A DNA stretch of 64,000 nucleotides from an uncultured Alphaproteobacteria bacterium (lineage in GTDB: Bacteria > Pseudomonadota > Alphaproteobacteria > HIMB59 > GCA-002718135). Shown here piece by piece: positions 54,505 through 63,988 of the stretch. Below the pieces are notes generated by a model. The model did no database searches. It was not told the origin of the DNA and saw only the letters and a program-made list of their open reading frames with translations. Numbering within the stretch: the first letter of the stretch is position 1; the number at the start of each line of letters is the position of its first letter. The stretch covers positions 1 through 64,000 of the forward strand of contig CACJRM010000004.1 of NCBI GenBank assembly GCA_902595805.1. The letters run 5' to 3'. The translations under genes and the position numbers were made by a program.

Positions 54505-55245
54505 ATGAATTCAAAAGATAAGATCGTATACATTTCTAATTGGATTAAAGATTACGCTAAATCTATAAATAATCATCCAACTACCCTAGTAATAGGAGTG
54601 TCAGGAGGAGTGGACTCAGCTCTTACTAGCACCTTATGTGCTCAAACTGGTTTAAAAACTATAGCTGTTTCAATGCCTATTAAGCAAAATTCATCACAAC
54701 ATGATTTAAGTTTAAGACATTTAGAATTTTTAGAGCAAAATTACCCAAATGTAGAAACAAAAATAATCGAGCTAGATAATGTTTTTAAAACATTTCAAAA
54801 TACGATGCAAAATTTTGATAGTGAGTTAGCTTTTGCAAATTCAAGATCTAGACTAAGAATGGTAACTCTATACCAAATAGCTCAAAGTAATAATGGTATA
54901 GTTGTTGGTACTGGAAATAAAGTTGAAGATTTTGGTGTTGGATTTTATACAAAATATGGTGATGGAGGTGTAGATATATCGCCAATAGCAGATTGTACTA
55001 AAACTGAGGTGTGGGAATTAGCTGAAGAAATTGGGGTTATAAAAGATATTATTAGCGCAGCACCGACAGATGGTTTATGGGATGATAGTAGAAATGATGA
55101 AAGCCAGCTTGGTCTTTCATATAAGCAATTAGAAGAAGCAATGGAAAATAAGTCTAGTGAATACTACAGTAGATACGAAGAAATTAGAAAGCCAAATCTT
55201 CATAAGATGAAGCCTATTCCTGTTTGCGAAATTCCTAAAGAATAA
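54505..55245 (+). CDS. nadE: NAD synthase (ammonia-dependent)
   Basis: This 246-aa enzyme amidates nicotinate adenine dinucleotide using ATP and ammonia. The PP-loop GVSGGVDSALTSTLCAQTG is at about 32-50. VVGTGNKVEDFGVGFYTKYGDGG and SPIADCTKTEVWELA follow. It has no nitrilase glutaminase domain, so free ammonia is the nitrogen donor. gltX follows after one base. Confidence 0.93.
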   Translation: MNSKDKIVYISNWIKDYAKSINNHPTTLVIGVSGGVDSALTSTLCAQTGLKTIAVSMPIKQNSSQHDLSLRHLEFLEQNYPNVETKIIELDNVFKTFQNTMQNFDSELAFANSRSRLRMVTLYQIAQSNNGIVVGTGNKVEDFGVGFYTKYGDGGVDISPIADCTKTEVWELAEEIGVIKDIISAAPTDGLWDDSRNDESQLGLSYKQLEEAMENKSSEYYSRYEEIRKPNLHKMKPIPVCEIPKE

Positions 55246-55246
55246 T

Positions 55247-56581
55247 ATGAAGTGTAGGTTCGCTCCTAGCCCTACAGGAAAAATACATATCGGTAATGCT
55301 AGATCAGCAATTTTGAACTGGATTTTTTGTCAAAAAAATCAAGGTGAGTTTGTATTAAGAATTGATGATACTGATGCCAATAGGAGTTCTAAAGAATTTG
55401 AGAAAAGTATCAAAGATGATCTTAAATGGCTTGGATTAAATTGGAGTTACACTTTTAATCAGTCCTCTAGACAGCATATTTACAATGAGAAAATCCAAAT
55501 TCTAAAACAAAAGAAAAGACTTTATCCATGTTTTGAAACAGAAGAGGAATTAGCTTTAAAGAAAAAATCTTTGTTATCATCTGGGAAACCACCTATTTAT
55601 GATAGATCATCATTAAATCTAAGTGATGAAGAAGTAGAAAAAAAAATAGAATCTGGAATCCAACCCCATTGGAGATTCAAATTAGATCATGAAAATATTG
55701 GTTGGAAAGATATCATTAAAGGAGATGTTTCATTTGATGCAAAAAATTTGAATGATCCTGTTTTAATTAGAGCTGATGGAACATTGTTATACCATTTACC
55801 TTCAGTCATTGATGATATTGAAGAAAAAATTACGCATATTATTAGAGGGGAAGATCACATTGCTAATACTGCTTATCATATTCAAATTTTTAAGGCTCTT
55901 GAATCTTCTATTCCATCATTTGCTCATCATCCATTCTTAGTCGATGAAACTGGTAAGGGTTTTAGCAAAAGACTTGGCAGTCTTTCAATTGAAAATTTTA
56001 GAGACGAAGGATACGAAAATATATCTTTACTTAATTATTTTCTTTTTATTGGTTCGAGCAGTAATATTGATCCAATCAAAGATTTAAATGAAATAGTAAA
56101 AAAATTTGATATTCAAAACTTATCTAGATCTTCTGCTAAATTTTCAATTGAATCCTTAAGAAATCTTAATGAAAATACTATTAAATTATTTAATTATAAT
56201 GAGATTAGTCATAAGTTAAAAAACATAAAATCTAATTTTCAAAAAGAGAGTTTTTGGCGTTTTATTAAAAATAATATTTCATTTGTTAATCAAGCTAAAG
56301 AATGGGAAGAAGTAATTACAAAAATAAATAATGCTAAAGATTTAAATATTGATGATAGTTTTATTAATACGGCAGTTGATGAATTACCCGAGGGTCCTTT
56401 TGATGAAACAACATGGGATCATTGGACATCAAAAATTAACAAAAAAACTGGGCTTAAAGGAAAAGATTTATTTATGCCTTTGAGGTTAATTTTGACAGGA
56501 AAATCTCATGGACCCGAATTAAAATATCTACTACCATTATTTGATAGAGACGAAATCTTGCAAAAACTTGGAAAAATCTAG
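55247..56581 (+). CDS. gltX: Glutamyl-tRNA synthetase
   Basis: This 444-aa class I synthetase has the HIGH-type motif PSPTGKIHIGNARSAILNW at about 8-26. IDDTDANRS and HIIRGEDHIANTAYHIQI follow, and the KMSKS-type loop reads KGFSKRLGSLS, as in one of the two GluRS forms of alphaproteobacteria. Whether it charges tRNA-Glu only, or also tRNA-Gln for GatCAB conversion, cannot be read from the sequence. Confidence 0.95.
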   Translation: MKCRFAPSPTGKIHIGNARSAILNWIFCQKNQGEFVLRIDDTDANRSSKEFEKSIKDDLKWLGLNWSYTFNQSSRQHIYNEKIQILKQKKRLYPCFETEEELALKKKSLLSSGKPPIYDRSSLNLSDEEVEKKIESGIQPHWRFKLDHENIGWKDIIKGDVSFDAKNLNDPVLIRADGTLLYHLPSVIDDIEEKITHIIRGEDHIANTAYHIQIFKALESSIPSFAHHPFLVDETGKGFSKRLGSLSIENFRDEGYENISLLNYFLFIGSSSNIDPIKDLNEIVKKFDIQNLSRSSAKFSIESLRNLNENTIKLFNYNEISHKLKNIKSNFQKESFWRFIKNNISFVNQAKEWEEVITKINNAKDLNIDDSFINTAVDELPEGPFDETTWDHWTSKINKKTGLKGKDLFMPLRLILTGKSHGPELKYLLPLFDRDEILQKLGKI

Positions 56582-56619
56582 TAAATTTTAATTTATACTC
56601 TATTAGCGATCTAGTAATT

Positions 56620-58206
56620 ATGGAAGATAAAGTATATTTATTCGATACCACACTTAGAGATGGTCAGCAAACAACAGGAGTTAATTTTTCTGTTAGTGAT
56701 AAAATGAATATATCCCAACATCTTGATGATTTAGGAATAGATTACATTGAAGGTGGATGGCCTGGAGCAAATCCTACCGATAATGATTTTTTTTCTAGAA
56801 ATACAAAATTTTCAAAAAGTAAATTGACTGCCTTTGGTATGACAAGAAGACCAGGTAGAAGTGCAGATAACGATCCAGGATTAAATGCACTTATTAATTC
56901 AAGCGCAAGTTGTGTTTGTATTGTAGGTAAATCATCATCATTTCACGTAAAAAACGCTTTAGAAATATCTGAAGATGAAAATTTAAAAATGATCAGTGAT
57001 AGTATTCAATCAATAAAAAATAAAAACAAAGAGCCAATTTTTGATGCAGAACATTTTTTTGATGGCTTTAAAGAAAATAAAGAGTTTGCATTGAATTGTA
57101 TTAAAGCAGCGTATGACGCTGGTGCAAGATGGGTTGTGCTTTGTGATACAAATGGGGGAACTCTTCCAGATGAAATTTACAATATTGTTTCAGAAGTAGT
57201 AAAAGTTATACCAGGTCAAAATGTTGGTATACATGCTCACAATGATACTGACAATGCAGTTGCAAATGCATTAGCAGCTATTAATGCTGGAGCAAGACAG
57301 ATACAGGGAACAATTAATGGTTTAGGAGAAAGATGTGGAAATACTAATTTAATTTCCTTAATTCCATCTTTGGTTCTAAAAACAAAATATAAAACAAATA
57401 TTTCAAAAGATAAGTTAAAAAATTTAATTCATATTTCTAGAACATTAAACGATATTCTAAACATGCCTTCAAGAAAAAATGCTCCATATGTTGGAGATCA
57501 TGCTTTCTCTCATAAAGGTGGATTACATGCATCTGCCATAGAAAAAAATTCTTCAACTTATGAACATATTAAACCAGAAATTGTTGGTAATTCTAGAAAC
57601 GTAGTAATTTCAAATCAGGCAGGAAGATCTAATATATTAAATCAATTAAATAAGATTAATATTGATCTACCTAAAAATGAAATCAACAATATCTTAGAGA
57701 TTATCAAGGAAAAAGAATCAGAAGGATATTCATTTGATACTGCTTTAGCTAGTTTTGAACTATTAGTAAGACGTTATCTTGGTCATTTTGAGGATTTTTA
57801 TAATTTAGAAAAATTTAGAGTCACAGATGAAAGAAGATGGAATGCTAAAGGTGAAATTGTTACTGAAGCAGAGGCTACGGTATTTTTAAAAGTTAAAGAT
57901 TCAAATATGATGACAGTGGGTACTGGAAATGGTCCAGTAAATGCTATTGATAGTGCATTAAGAAAAGCCCTAATTGATTATTATCCTGATCTTAAAGATT
58001 TAAAGTTAACTGATTACAAAGTTATGATTCTTTCATCAGAAAAAGGTACTGGCGCTATTACAAGAGTTTTAATTGAATCATCTGATTCCACTAATACACA
58101 TTGGACAACTATTGGCGTATCTCCAAATATTATTGATGCATCTTATAGCGCTATTTTTGATAGCATTACATTTAAGCTCTTAAATGATTTAAAGAATAAA
58201 AATTGA
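56620..58206 (+). CDS. cimA: (R)-citramalate synthase
   Basis: This 528-aa member of the isopropylmalate/homocitrate synthase family has FDTTLRDGQQTTGVNFS, YIEGGWPGANPTDNDFF (the CimA form of the substrate region), GIHAHNDTDNAVANALAAI and GTINGLGERCGN. A C-terminal LeuA-type regulatory domain includes TEAEATVFLKV. It condenses pyruvate and acetyl-CoA to citramalate, giving a threonine-independent route to 2-oxobutyrate and isoleucine. The stop overlaps the TTG start of trmJ. Confidence 0.92.
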   Translation: MEDKVYLFDTTLRDGQQTTGVNFSVSDKMNISQHLDDLGIDYIEGGWPGANPTDNDFFSRNTKFSKSKLTAFGMTRRPGRSADNDPGLNALINSSASCVCIVGKSSSFHVKNALEISEDENLKMISDSIQSIKNKNKEPIFDAEHFFDGFKENKEFALNCIKAAYDAGARWVVLCDTNGGTLPDEIYNIVSEVVKVIPGQNVGIHAHNDTDNAVANALAAINAGARQIQGTINGLGERCGNTNLISLIPSLVLKTKYKTNISKDKLKNLIHISRTLNDILNMPSRKNAPYVGDHAFSHKGGLHASAIEKNSSTYEHIKPEIVGNSRNVVISNQAGRSNILNQLNKINIDLPKNEINNILEIIKEKESEGYSFDTALASFELLVRRYLGHFEDFYNLEKFRVTDERRWNAKGEIVTEAEATVFLKVKDSNMMTVGTGNGPVNAIDSALRKALIDYYPDLKDLKLTDYKVMILSSEKGTGAITRVLIESSDSTNTHWTTIGVSPNIIDASYSAIFDSITFKLLNDLKNKN

Positions 58207-58913
58207 CTCCAAAAAATCCAAGCATAATTTTAGTTAGACCCCAACTTCCTGAAAACATTGGAATGGTTGCTCGTGTTATGCACAACTTTGGTTTAAAAGA
58301 TCTAATTATTGTTTCGCCAAGAGATAAATGGTTAAATAATAAATCAATAAATGCAGCAAAAAAAGCAACGAAAATTATCAAGAATATTAAAGTTTATGAT
58401 GATTTAGAAATTGCACTTTCTAATTTTTCTTATGTTGTGGCCACAACGAATAGAAGAAGATATTTGGAAAAAAATTCTACTAACGATTTTAAATTCATTA
58501 AAAGAAAAATTATTGCTAATAAAAAAACAGCAATACTTTTTGGTCCTGAAAATTCAGGACTTTCAAATGAGGATTTGAGATTATCTGATATTATTTTTAC
58601 TATTGAAACAAGTAGTAAAAGTAATTCATTAAATCTTTCTCATGCAGTTACTGTTTTAAGTCATAAATTATTTGAATTGAATAATTTAAAAATTACTAAT
58701 TCTATTTCAATTCAAAAAGATAATATTAGTAAATATCAATTATCTAAATTCTTAAATTATGTGATTGAGAAACTTGAAAATAAAAAATTTTTTACTCCAA
58801 GTGAAAAAAAAGAAAGTATGAAAAATAATATTTATAGTATTTTCACAAAAATCCCTCTCACAAAGAAAGAATTGCAGACATTATGGGGAATTACTAAAAA
58901 ACTTAATAAATAA
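58203..58913 (+). CDS. trmJ: tRNA (cytidine/uridine-2'-O-)-methyltransferase, TrmJ type
   Basis: This 236-aa SPOUT methyltransferase has IILVRPQLPENIGMVARVMHNFG near the N-terminus, ATTNRRR, LFGPENSGLSNEDL and the knot segment SNSLNLSHAVTVLSHKLF. It matches TrmJ, which methylates position 32 of several tRNAs, but related rRNA enzymes are hard to exclude. The TTG start overlaps the cimA stop. Confidence 0.85.
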   Translation: MTPKNPSIILVRPQLPENIGMVARVMHNFGLKDLIIVSPRDKWLNNKSINAAKKATKIIKNIKVYDDLEIALSNFSYVVATTNRRRYLEKNSTNDFKFIKRKIIANKKTAILFGPENSGLSNEDLRLSDIIFTIETSSKSNSLNLSHAVTVLSHKLFELNNLKITNSISIQKDNISKYQLSKFLNYVIEKLENKKFFTPSEKKESMKNNIYSIFTKIPLTKKELQTLWGITKKLNK

Positions 58914-58936
58914 GCCAAAAATTGAGTATATTAAAT

Positions 58937-58964
58937 TTGACATAGTACTTTAAATCACTATATA
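58937..58964 (+). promoter_or_regulatory. Consensus-like sigma-70 promoter of rpsD
   Basis: TTGACA (58937-58942), a 16-base spacer and TATATA (58959-58964) form one of the best promoter matches I noticed. The -10 box ends 12 bases before the rpsD ATG, so transcription would begin only about five bases upstream. The message would then be nearly leaderless, with no room for a Shine-Dalgarno sequence. Confidence 0.6.
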
Positions 58965-58976
58965 CCCCTCATAATA

Positions 58977-59597
58977 ATGACAAAAAGACATAACGCTAAA
59001 TACAAAATTGATAGAAGGTTAGGTGTTAACTTATGGGGGAGACCTAAAAGCCCTTTTAATAGAAGAAACTCAAAGCCTGGTCAGCATGGTGTTCAAGGAC
59101 AAAGAAAGAAACTATCAGATTATGGAAATCAGTTATTTGCTAAGCAAAAACTTAAATTTTATTACGGTGATTTAACTGAAAGACAATTTAGGAATATTTT
59201 CAAAAAAGCTTCTAATATTAAAGGTGATACAAGTCAGATTTTAATTGAACTTTTAGAAAGAAGATTAGATGCTACAGTTTATAGAATGAAATTTGTACCT
59301 ACAATTTTTTCTGCAAGACAGCTAGTTAATCATGGTCATGTAAAGGTCAATGGAAAAAGAGTGAACATTCCATCTTATAGTGTTAGCGACGGAGATGAAA
59401 TCTCAATAAAAGATAAAAGTAAAGAAATTAACTTAATTGTAGAATCAGTTAGTTCTCAAGAAAGAGAAATTCCAGAATACTTAGAAGTTGATGTAAAAGA
59501 GTTGAAAGGTCGTTTTTTAAGAGCGCCTCTAATTCATGATGTTCCTTATCCTGTAACTATGGAACCTAATTTAGTTATTGAGTATTATTCAAGATAA
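58977..59597 (+). CDS. rpsD: 30S ribosomal protein S4
   Basis: This 206-aa primary 16S rRNA-binding protein is zinc-free at the N-terminus. The S4 domain (about 90-155) has [18 protein letters not shown] and [21 protein letters not shown]. As usual in alphaproteobacteria it stands alone, outside the alpha operon. Its 3' end overlaps the convergent DMT-permease gene by 23 bases. Confidence 0.98.
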   Translation: MTKRHNAKYKIDRRLGVNLWGRPKSPFNRRNSKPGQHGVQGQRKKLSDYGNQLFAKQKLKFYYGDLTERQFRNIFKKASNIKGDTSQILIELLERRLDATVYRMKFVPTIFSARQLVNHGHVKVNGKRVNIPSYSVSDGDEISIKDKSKEINLIVESVSSQEREIPEYLEVDVKELKGRFLRAPLIHDVPYPVTMEPNLVIEYYSR

Positions 59598-60474
59598 TTT
59601 CTTTTTTATAACTATCATAAATATAAATTATTATTCCTATCCAAATAATTATAAATGATATTAACTTAATTTGTAAAATTTCTTCATTAAGAATAAATAC
59701 TGAAGTTATAAAATGAAATGTTGGTGCTAAGTAAAATAAAACTCCCGCTAGACCTAATTGAATAAATTTTAAGCCCAAATTAAAAAATAATAATGGAAAA
59801 ATTGTTACAGCTCCTGTTAGAATTAAAAATAATGATGTCTTCAAATCAATACTAAAGATACTATTTTCATTTTGCCAAAATAAATAAACTAAGTAGGGGA
59901 TAGATATTAAAGATATTATGAAAGTCTCATAAAGTAAACCAATTGAAGGATTAACATTAACTTGTTTTCTTAATAATCCATATATTGCCCATGAGGTTCC
60001 AATCCAAAATATTAGGAATGGAAATTGATTTAAATTAATAAATAAGAATAATATACCTAATAACATAAGACATACAGATGCAAATTTAGGCTTAGTAATT
60101 TTCTCATTTAAAAAAAAATAACCAAGAATAATACTGATCATTGGAGTAATAAAGTAACCCATTGATGCATCCTGAACTCTTTCTTGTCCTACAGAATAAA
60201 TAAAACCTGCCCAGTTACCTGCAATAAGAAAAGCTGTAATTGTTAAAAGAAAAAGTTTTTTTTTAAATTTAAATATTTCTATAAAATCATTTATATTTGA
60301 AATTAAAATTAATAATAAAAATAAAAAAATAAATGACCAGAAACCTCTGTGAGCTACAACTTCAATAGTCTCAACGTGATTTAATTCATTAAAAAAAAGG
60401 GGTTGTGGAAGCCCCCAAAAAATTGCTGCAATACAGGAAAATATTACACCTTTAGAAAATTTATTATTTAACAA
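59575..60474 (-). CDS. EamA/RarD-type DMT-superfamily permease
   Basis: This 299-aa protein has about ten hydrophobic helices and the RarD-like N-terminus [34 protein letters not shown] and [20 protein letters not shown], in two duplicated EamA halves. RarD is linked to chloramphenicol sensitivity in Pseudomonas, and other relatives export or import metabolites. The substrate is unknown. It lies one base after grxD on the same strand. Confidence 0.87.
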   Translation of the reverse strand: MLNNKFSKGVIFSCIAAIFWGLPQPLFFNELNHVETIEVVAHRGFWSFIFLFLLLILISNINDFIEIFKFKKKLFLLTITAFLIAGNWAGFIYSVGQERVQDASMGYFITPMISIILGYFFLNEKITKPKFASVCLMLLGILFLFINLNQFPFLIFWIGTSWAIYGLLRKQVNVNPSIGLLYETFIISLISIPYLVYLFWQNENSIFSIDLKTSLFLILTGAVTIFPLLFFNLGLKFIQLGLAGVLFYLAPTFHFITSVFILNEEILQIKLISFIIIWIGIIIYIYDSYKKEIILNNTQ

Positions 60475-60475
60475 A

Positions 60476-60817
60476 CTAGGATGGGTTTACGTCTATTCCA
60501 TTTGTATTGAATAATTCTAGTAATTCACCACTTTCAAACATTTCAGTTATGATATCACAACCACCTATAAATTCTTTCTTAACATAAAGTTGTGGTATGG
60601 TTGGCCAATTAGAATATGTTTTAATACCTTCTCTCATTTCGTCACTCTCTAATACATTCACACTTCCAAATTTAACACCTACTTTATTTAATATTTCAAC
60701 TACTCTTGCAGAAAATCCACACATTGGAAATACAGGGGTGCCCTTCATGAAAAGCATTACATCATTTGAGTTAATTTCATTTTCTATATTTTGAGATACA
60801 TGGTCGTTATTATTCAT
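60476..60817 (-). CDS. grxD: Monothiol (CGFS) glutaredoxin
   Basis: This 113-aa Grx4-type protein has VMLFMKGTPVFPMCGFSARVVEIL with the CGFS iron-sulfur site, then SNWPTIPQLYVKKEFIGGCDII with the glutathione-binding TIP segment. Such proteins carry and deliver [2Fe-2S] clusters, often in a complex with BolA. The bolA gene is directly upstream, two bases away. Confidence 0.95.
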   Translation of the reverse strand: MNNNDHVSQNIENEINSNDVMLFMKGTPVFPMCGFSARVVEILNKVGVKFGSVNVLESDEMREGIKTYSNWPTIPQLYVKKEFIGGCDIITEMFESGELLELFNTNGIDVNPS

Positions 60818-60819
60818 TA

Positions 60820-61050
60820 TTACTCCGATACAGTTTTTAGCTTAAGTGCGTGCAAATCACTACCCATTTTACCATTAAAAGCATCATAAACCATCTTATG
60901 TTGTTCTACTCTTGTTTTTCCAGAAAAGGATTTTGACGTCACTATAGCACTGTAATGATCGCCATCTCCTTTAAGATCTTCAATTTCAACAGTTGCATCT
61001 GGTATAGCTTCTTTAATAAATTGTTCAATTTGTTCAACAGTCATTGGCAT
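60820..61050 (-). CDS. bolA: BolA-family protein
   Basis: This 76-aa small BolA/IbaG-type protein has AIPDATVEIEDLKGDGDHYSAIVTS and a conserved His in VEQHKMVYDAF. With the CGFS glutaredoxin encoded next, it probably forms a [2Fe-2S] heterodimer used in iron-sulfur delivery or iron sensing. Pairing the two genes is typical of alphaproteobacteria. Confidence 0.93.
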   Translation of the reverse strand: MPMTVEQIEQFIKEAIPDATVEIEDLKGDGDHYSAIVTSKSFSGKTRVEQHKMVYDAFNGKMGSDLHALKLKTVSE

Positions 61051-61087
61051 ACCTATAAAATAGTTCAGATATTAAAAAAAATAAAGA

Positions 61088-62380
61088 CTATTTAATTTTA
61101 TTTTTAAAAATCCAATCTATTTTCTTTAGATCGTTATCATCTTTAATGATTTTTTCGATTTCTTTTGAATTTAATTTTTTGTTTAATTCTTTATTTTTTT
61201 GTAAAACTTGAGAAAAATTCTTATTATTATTCCATGTTTCCATGGCACTTTCTTGAACAATTTTGTAGGCTTGTTGTCTTTTCAATCCTTTTTCAATTAG
61301 TTTTAACATAATATTGTGAGTTCTATGTAAACCTCCAAGCATATTCAAATTTTTTAACATATTTTTTGGATAGACTTTTAAATTCTTTATAATGCCATTT
61401 AAACGACTCAGTGCAAAATCAGTTGCAATTGTAATATCTGGTGTCGTAATTCTTTCAACACTAGAATGACTAATATCTCTCTCGTGCCAAAGTACAACAT
61501 TTTCTAGTGAAGGTATTACACCACTTCTAATATAACGTGCGATACCTGTTAAGTTCTCACTTAATACTGGGTTACGTTTGTGAGGCATAGCAGAAGAACC
61601 CTTTTGCTTAGAAGAAAAACTTTCTTCAACTTCTAATACCTCTGTTTTTTGTAAATTTCGAATTTCCACTGCAAACCTCTCAATAGAAGATGCTAAAATT
61701 CCTAATACTGAGAAAAAATACGCATGCCTATCTCTTGGAATTACTTGAGTTGATACATCTTCAGAATTTAGTTTAAGTTTTTTTGCTACATAATCTTGAA
61801 CTCGTGGGTCTATAGAATTAAATGTTCCAACAGGTCCAGAAATAGCACAAACAGATATTTCGTTGATCGCCTGATCAAGTCTTTCTAAATTTCTTTTAAA
61901 CTCAAAATAAAAGGAAGATAATTTTAATCCAAAAGTAATAGGTTCAGCATGTATCCCATGACTTCTTCCAATCATTAATGTGTCTTTATATTTTTTTGAT
62001 TTGATTTTTAGACTTTGAATACACTCTACTAAACTTTTTCTTATTATTTCAGAGGTTTGCTTAAGTTGTACAGAAAATGAAGTATCAATAATATCACTGG
62101 AAGTTACACCAAAATGAAAATACTTTGACGAGTCGCCAATATATTTGCTTACATTATTAATATAAGCAACAACATCATGTTTTGTCTCTTTTTCAATTTT
62201 TTCTATTTCTTTAACATTGAATTTTGCTTTATTTCTTATTTCTTTTGCAGCTTTTTTAGGAATAACGCCGAGCATCGCTTGTTTTTCTGCAATCAAACAC
62301 TCAATTTCTGTCCAAATTGTAAATTTATTTTCTAATGACCAGATTTTTTCAATTTTAGGTCTATTATATCTAGGTATCAT
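61088..62380 (-). CDS. purB: Adenylosuccinate lyase
   Basis: This 430-aa fumarase/aspartase-superfamily enzyme performs two steps of purine synthesis. It has the N-terminal MIPRYNRPKIEKIWS, FGVTSSDIIDT, GRSHGIHAEPITFG and the superfamily signature GSSAMPHKRNPVLSENL with the catalytic Ser. purC, which usually accompanies it in related genomes, is absent here, and bolA follows at 37 bases. Confidence 0.96.
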   Translation of the reverse strand: MIPRYNRPKIEKIWSLENKFTIWTEIECLIAEKQAMLGVIPKKAAKEIRNKAKFNVKEIEKIEKETKHDVVAYINNVSKYIGDSSKYFHFGVTSSDIIDTSFSVQLKQTSEIIRKSLVECIQSLKIKSKKYKDTLMIGRSHGIHAEPITFGLKLSSFYFEFKRNLERLDQAINEISVCAISGPVGTFNSIDPRVQDYVAKKLKLNSEDVSTQVIPRDRHAYFFSVLGILASSIERFAVEIRNLQKTEVLEVEESFSSKQKGSSAMPHKRNPVLSENLTGIARYIRSGVIPSLENVVLWHERDISHSSVERITTPDITIATDFALSRLNGIIKNLKVYPKNMLKNLNMLGGLHRTHNIMLKLIEKGLKRQQAYKIVQESAMETWNNNKNFSQVLQKNKELNKKLNSKEIEKIIKDDNDLKKIDWIFKNKIK

Positions 62381-62389
62381 TTTATCTAC

Positions 62390-63184
62390 TTATACATCCT
62401 TTATTGGGAAAGCTGTATTATTTTTAGATAATGTAAATATTTCATTTCCTTCTTCTGTTATTCCAATTGTATGCTCGAATTGAGCAGATAAAGATTTATC
62501 TTTTGTTACAGCTGTCCATCCATCATTAAGTATTTTTGTTTGCCATCCACCTAAATTAATCATTGGTTCAATTGTTAAAAACATACCAGGCTCTAACATA
62601 GGTCCTTCGCCTGGTTCTCCAAAGTGTAAAACACTAGGTGGAGTATGAAATTCCTTTCCAATTCCATGACCACAAAAATCTCTTACTACAGAATAACCTT
62701 TTCCTTCAGCAAGTTTCTGAATTTTATTTCCAATATCACCAATATGCTTACCAGGTTTAGCTTCACTAATACCAATTAATAAAGATTCATAAGTTATTTT
62801 TAAAAATTCATAATTTTTTTTATTTGTCTTGCCTGCTACAAACATTCTGGAACTATCACCATGCCAACCATTTAGAATAACTGTTACATCTACATTTACT
62901 ATATCACCATCAGATAGAATTTTTCTTTCAGAAGGAATTCCATGACAAACAACATGATTTACAGATGTACAAACTGATTTTGGGAAACCTTTATAATTTA
63001 AAGGAGCAGGTATTGCATTATTTTGAATAATTTGATCATGACATATGTCATTTATTTCTTGAGTACTTATTCCTGGAACAATCTTTTTACTTAAAGAATC
63101 TAGAACATCAGCAGCTAAAGAACCAGCCCCCCTCATGCCCTCAAAATCTTTTTTCGTATGTATTGGGATATTGTTGTTTCTCAT
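62390..63184 (-). CDS. map: Methionine aminopeptidase, type I
   Basis: This 264-aa enzyme removes N-terminal methionine from new proteins. Metal ligands are visible in NVDVTVILNGWHGDSSRMF (two Asp), GHGIGKEFHTPP (His), TIEPMI (Glu) and FEHTIGIT (Glu). It precedes purB on the minus strand with a 9-base gap and diverges from the cinA-like gene across 57 bases. Confidence 0.97.
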   Translation of the reverse strand: MRNNNIPIHTKKDFEGMRGAGSLAADVLDSLSKKIVPGISTQEINDICHDQIIQNNAIPAPLNYKGFPKSVCTSVNHVVCHGIPSERKILSDGDIVNVDVTVILNGWHGDSSRMFVAGKTNKKNYEFLKITYESLLIGISEAKPGKHIGDIGNKIQKLAEGKGYSVVRDFCGHGIGKEFHTPPSVLHFGEPGEGPMLEPGMFLTIEPMINLGGWQTKILNDGWTAVTKDKSLSAQFEHTIGITEEGNEIFTLSKNNTAFPIKDV

Positions 63185-63241
63185 TTAAAAAATAATTACT
63201 TACAATTAATAAATAATATATAGAAAATATCAATTAATCAT

Positions 63242-63988
63242 ATGAGTTCTTTTACTGCAGGAGTTATTGTTATTGGTGATGAAATACTTTCTGGCAGAAC
63301 TCAAGATACAAACTCAAATTATATTGCAAAAAAATTATTAGAAGCTGGTATTAAGTTAGAAGAAGTTATTGTTATTCAGGATGAGAAAAAAACAATAATA
63401 GAAAATGTTTTAAAATATTGCTCAAAATATTCTTATGTTTTTACTACTGGAGGAATTGGACCAACTCATGATGATATAACTTCAGAAAGTATATCTGAAG
63501 CCTTTAATTTACAATATGAAACAAATAAAATGGCTTTTGAGATTCTTGAAAATTATTATCCAAAAGGTGAATTTAATGAAAGCAGGCAAAGAATGGCCAA
63601 AATGCCATTTGGTTCAGAGCTTATTTTAAATCCAATGACCGCTGCACCAGGATTTATTGTAAAAAATATTTATGTTTTACCTGGTGTGCCAGAAATAATG
63701 CAAGTTATGTTCGAGGAATTAATGAAAAAAATTAAAAAAGGTAAGCCAAAACTTGTTACAACAATTAATACTAATTTATACGAAAGTAAAATTGCAAAAA
63801 ATTTAAAAAATATTCAAAACAATTATACAAATGCTTCAATCGGAAGTTACCCCTATTTTAATCTTGCAGCTAAAACAGGTGGTGTTAACATAGTTGTTTC
63901 ATCATGGGAGATGACATCTATTCAACCAATAGTTGATGATATAACTAAGATGATTGAATTAAATGGTGGAAAAAGTTCTATAGTTTGA
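63242..63988 (+). CDS. MoaB/Mog-fold protein, short CinA-like
   Basis: This 248-aa protein has the molybdopterin-binding fold of CinA's N-terminal domain: AGVIVIGDEILSGRTQDTNSNYIA (about 6-29), FTTGGIGPTHDDITSESI and LPGVPEIMQVMFEEL. The C-terminal nicotinamide-nucleotide amidase domain of full CinA is missing. The short form is common in alphaproteobacteria. It may act on pyridine-nucleotide by-products. The final 12 bases of the window hold nothing recognisable. Confidence 0.85.
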   Translation: MSSFTAGVIVIGDEILSGRTQDTNSNYIAKKLLEAGIKLEEVIVIQDEKKTIIENVLKYCSKYSYVFTTGGIGPTHDDITSESISEAFNLQYETNKMAFEILENYYPKGEFNESRQRMAKMPFGSELILNPMTAAPGFIVKNIYVLPGVPEIMQVMFEELMKKIKKGKPKLVTTINTNLYESKIAKNLKNIQNNYTNASIGSYPYFNLAAKTGGVNIVVSSWEMTSIQPIVDDITKMIELNGGKSSIV

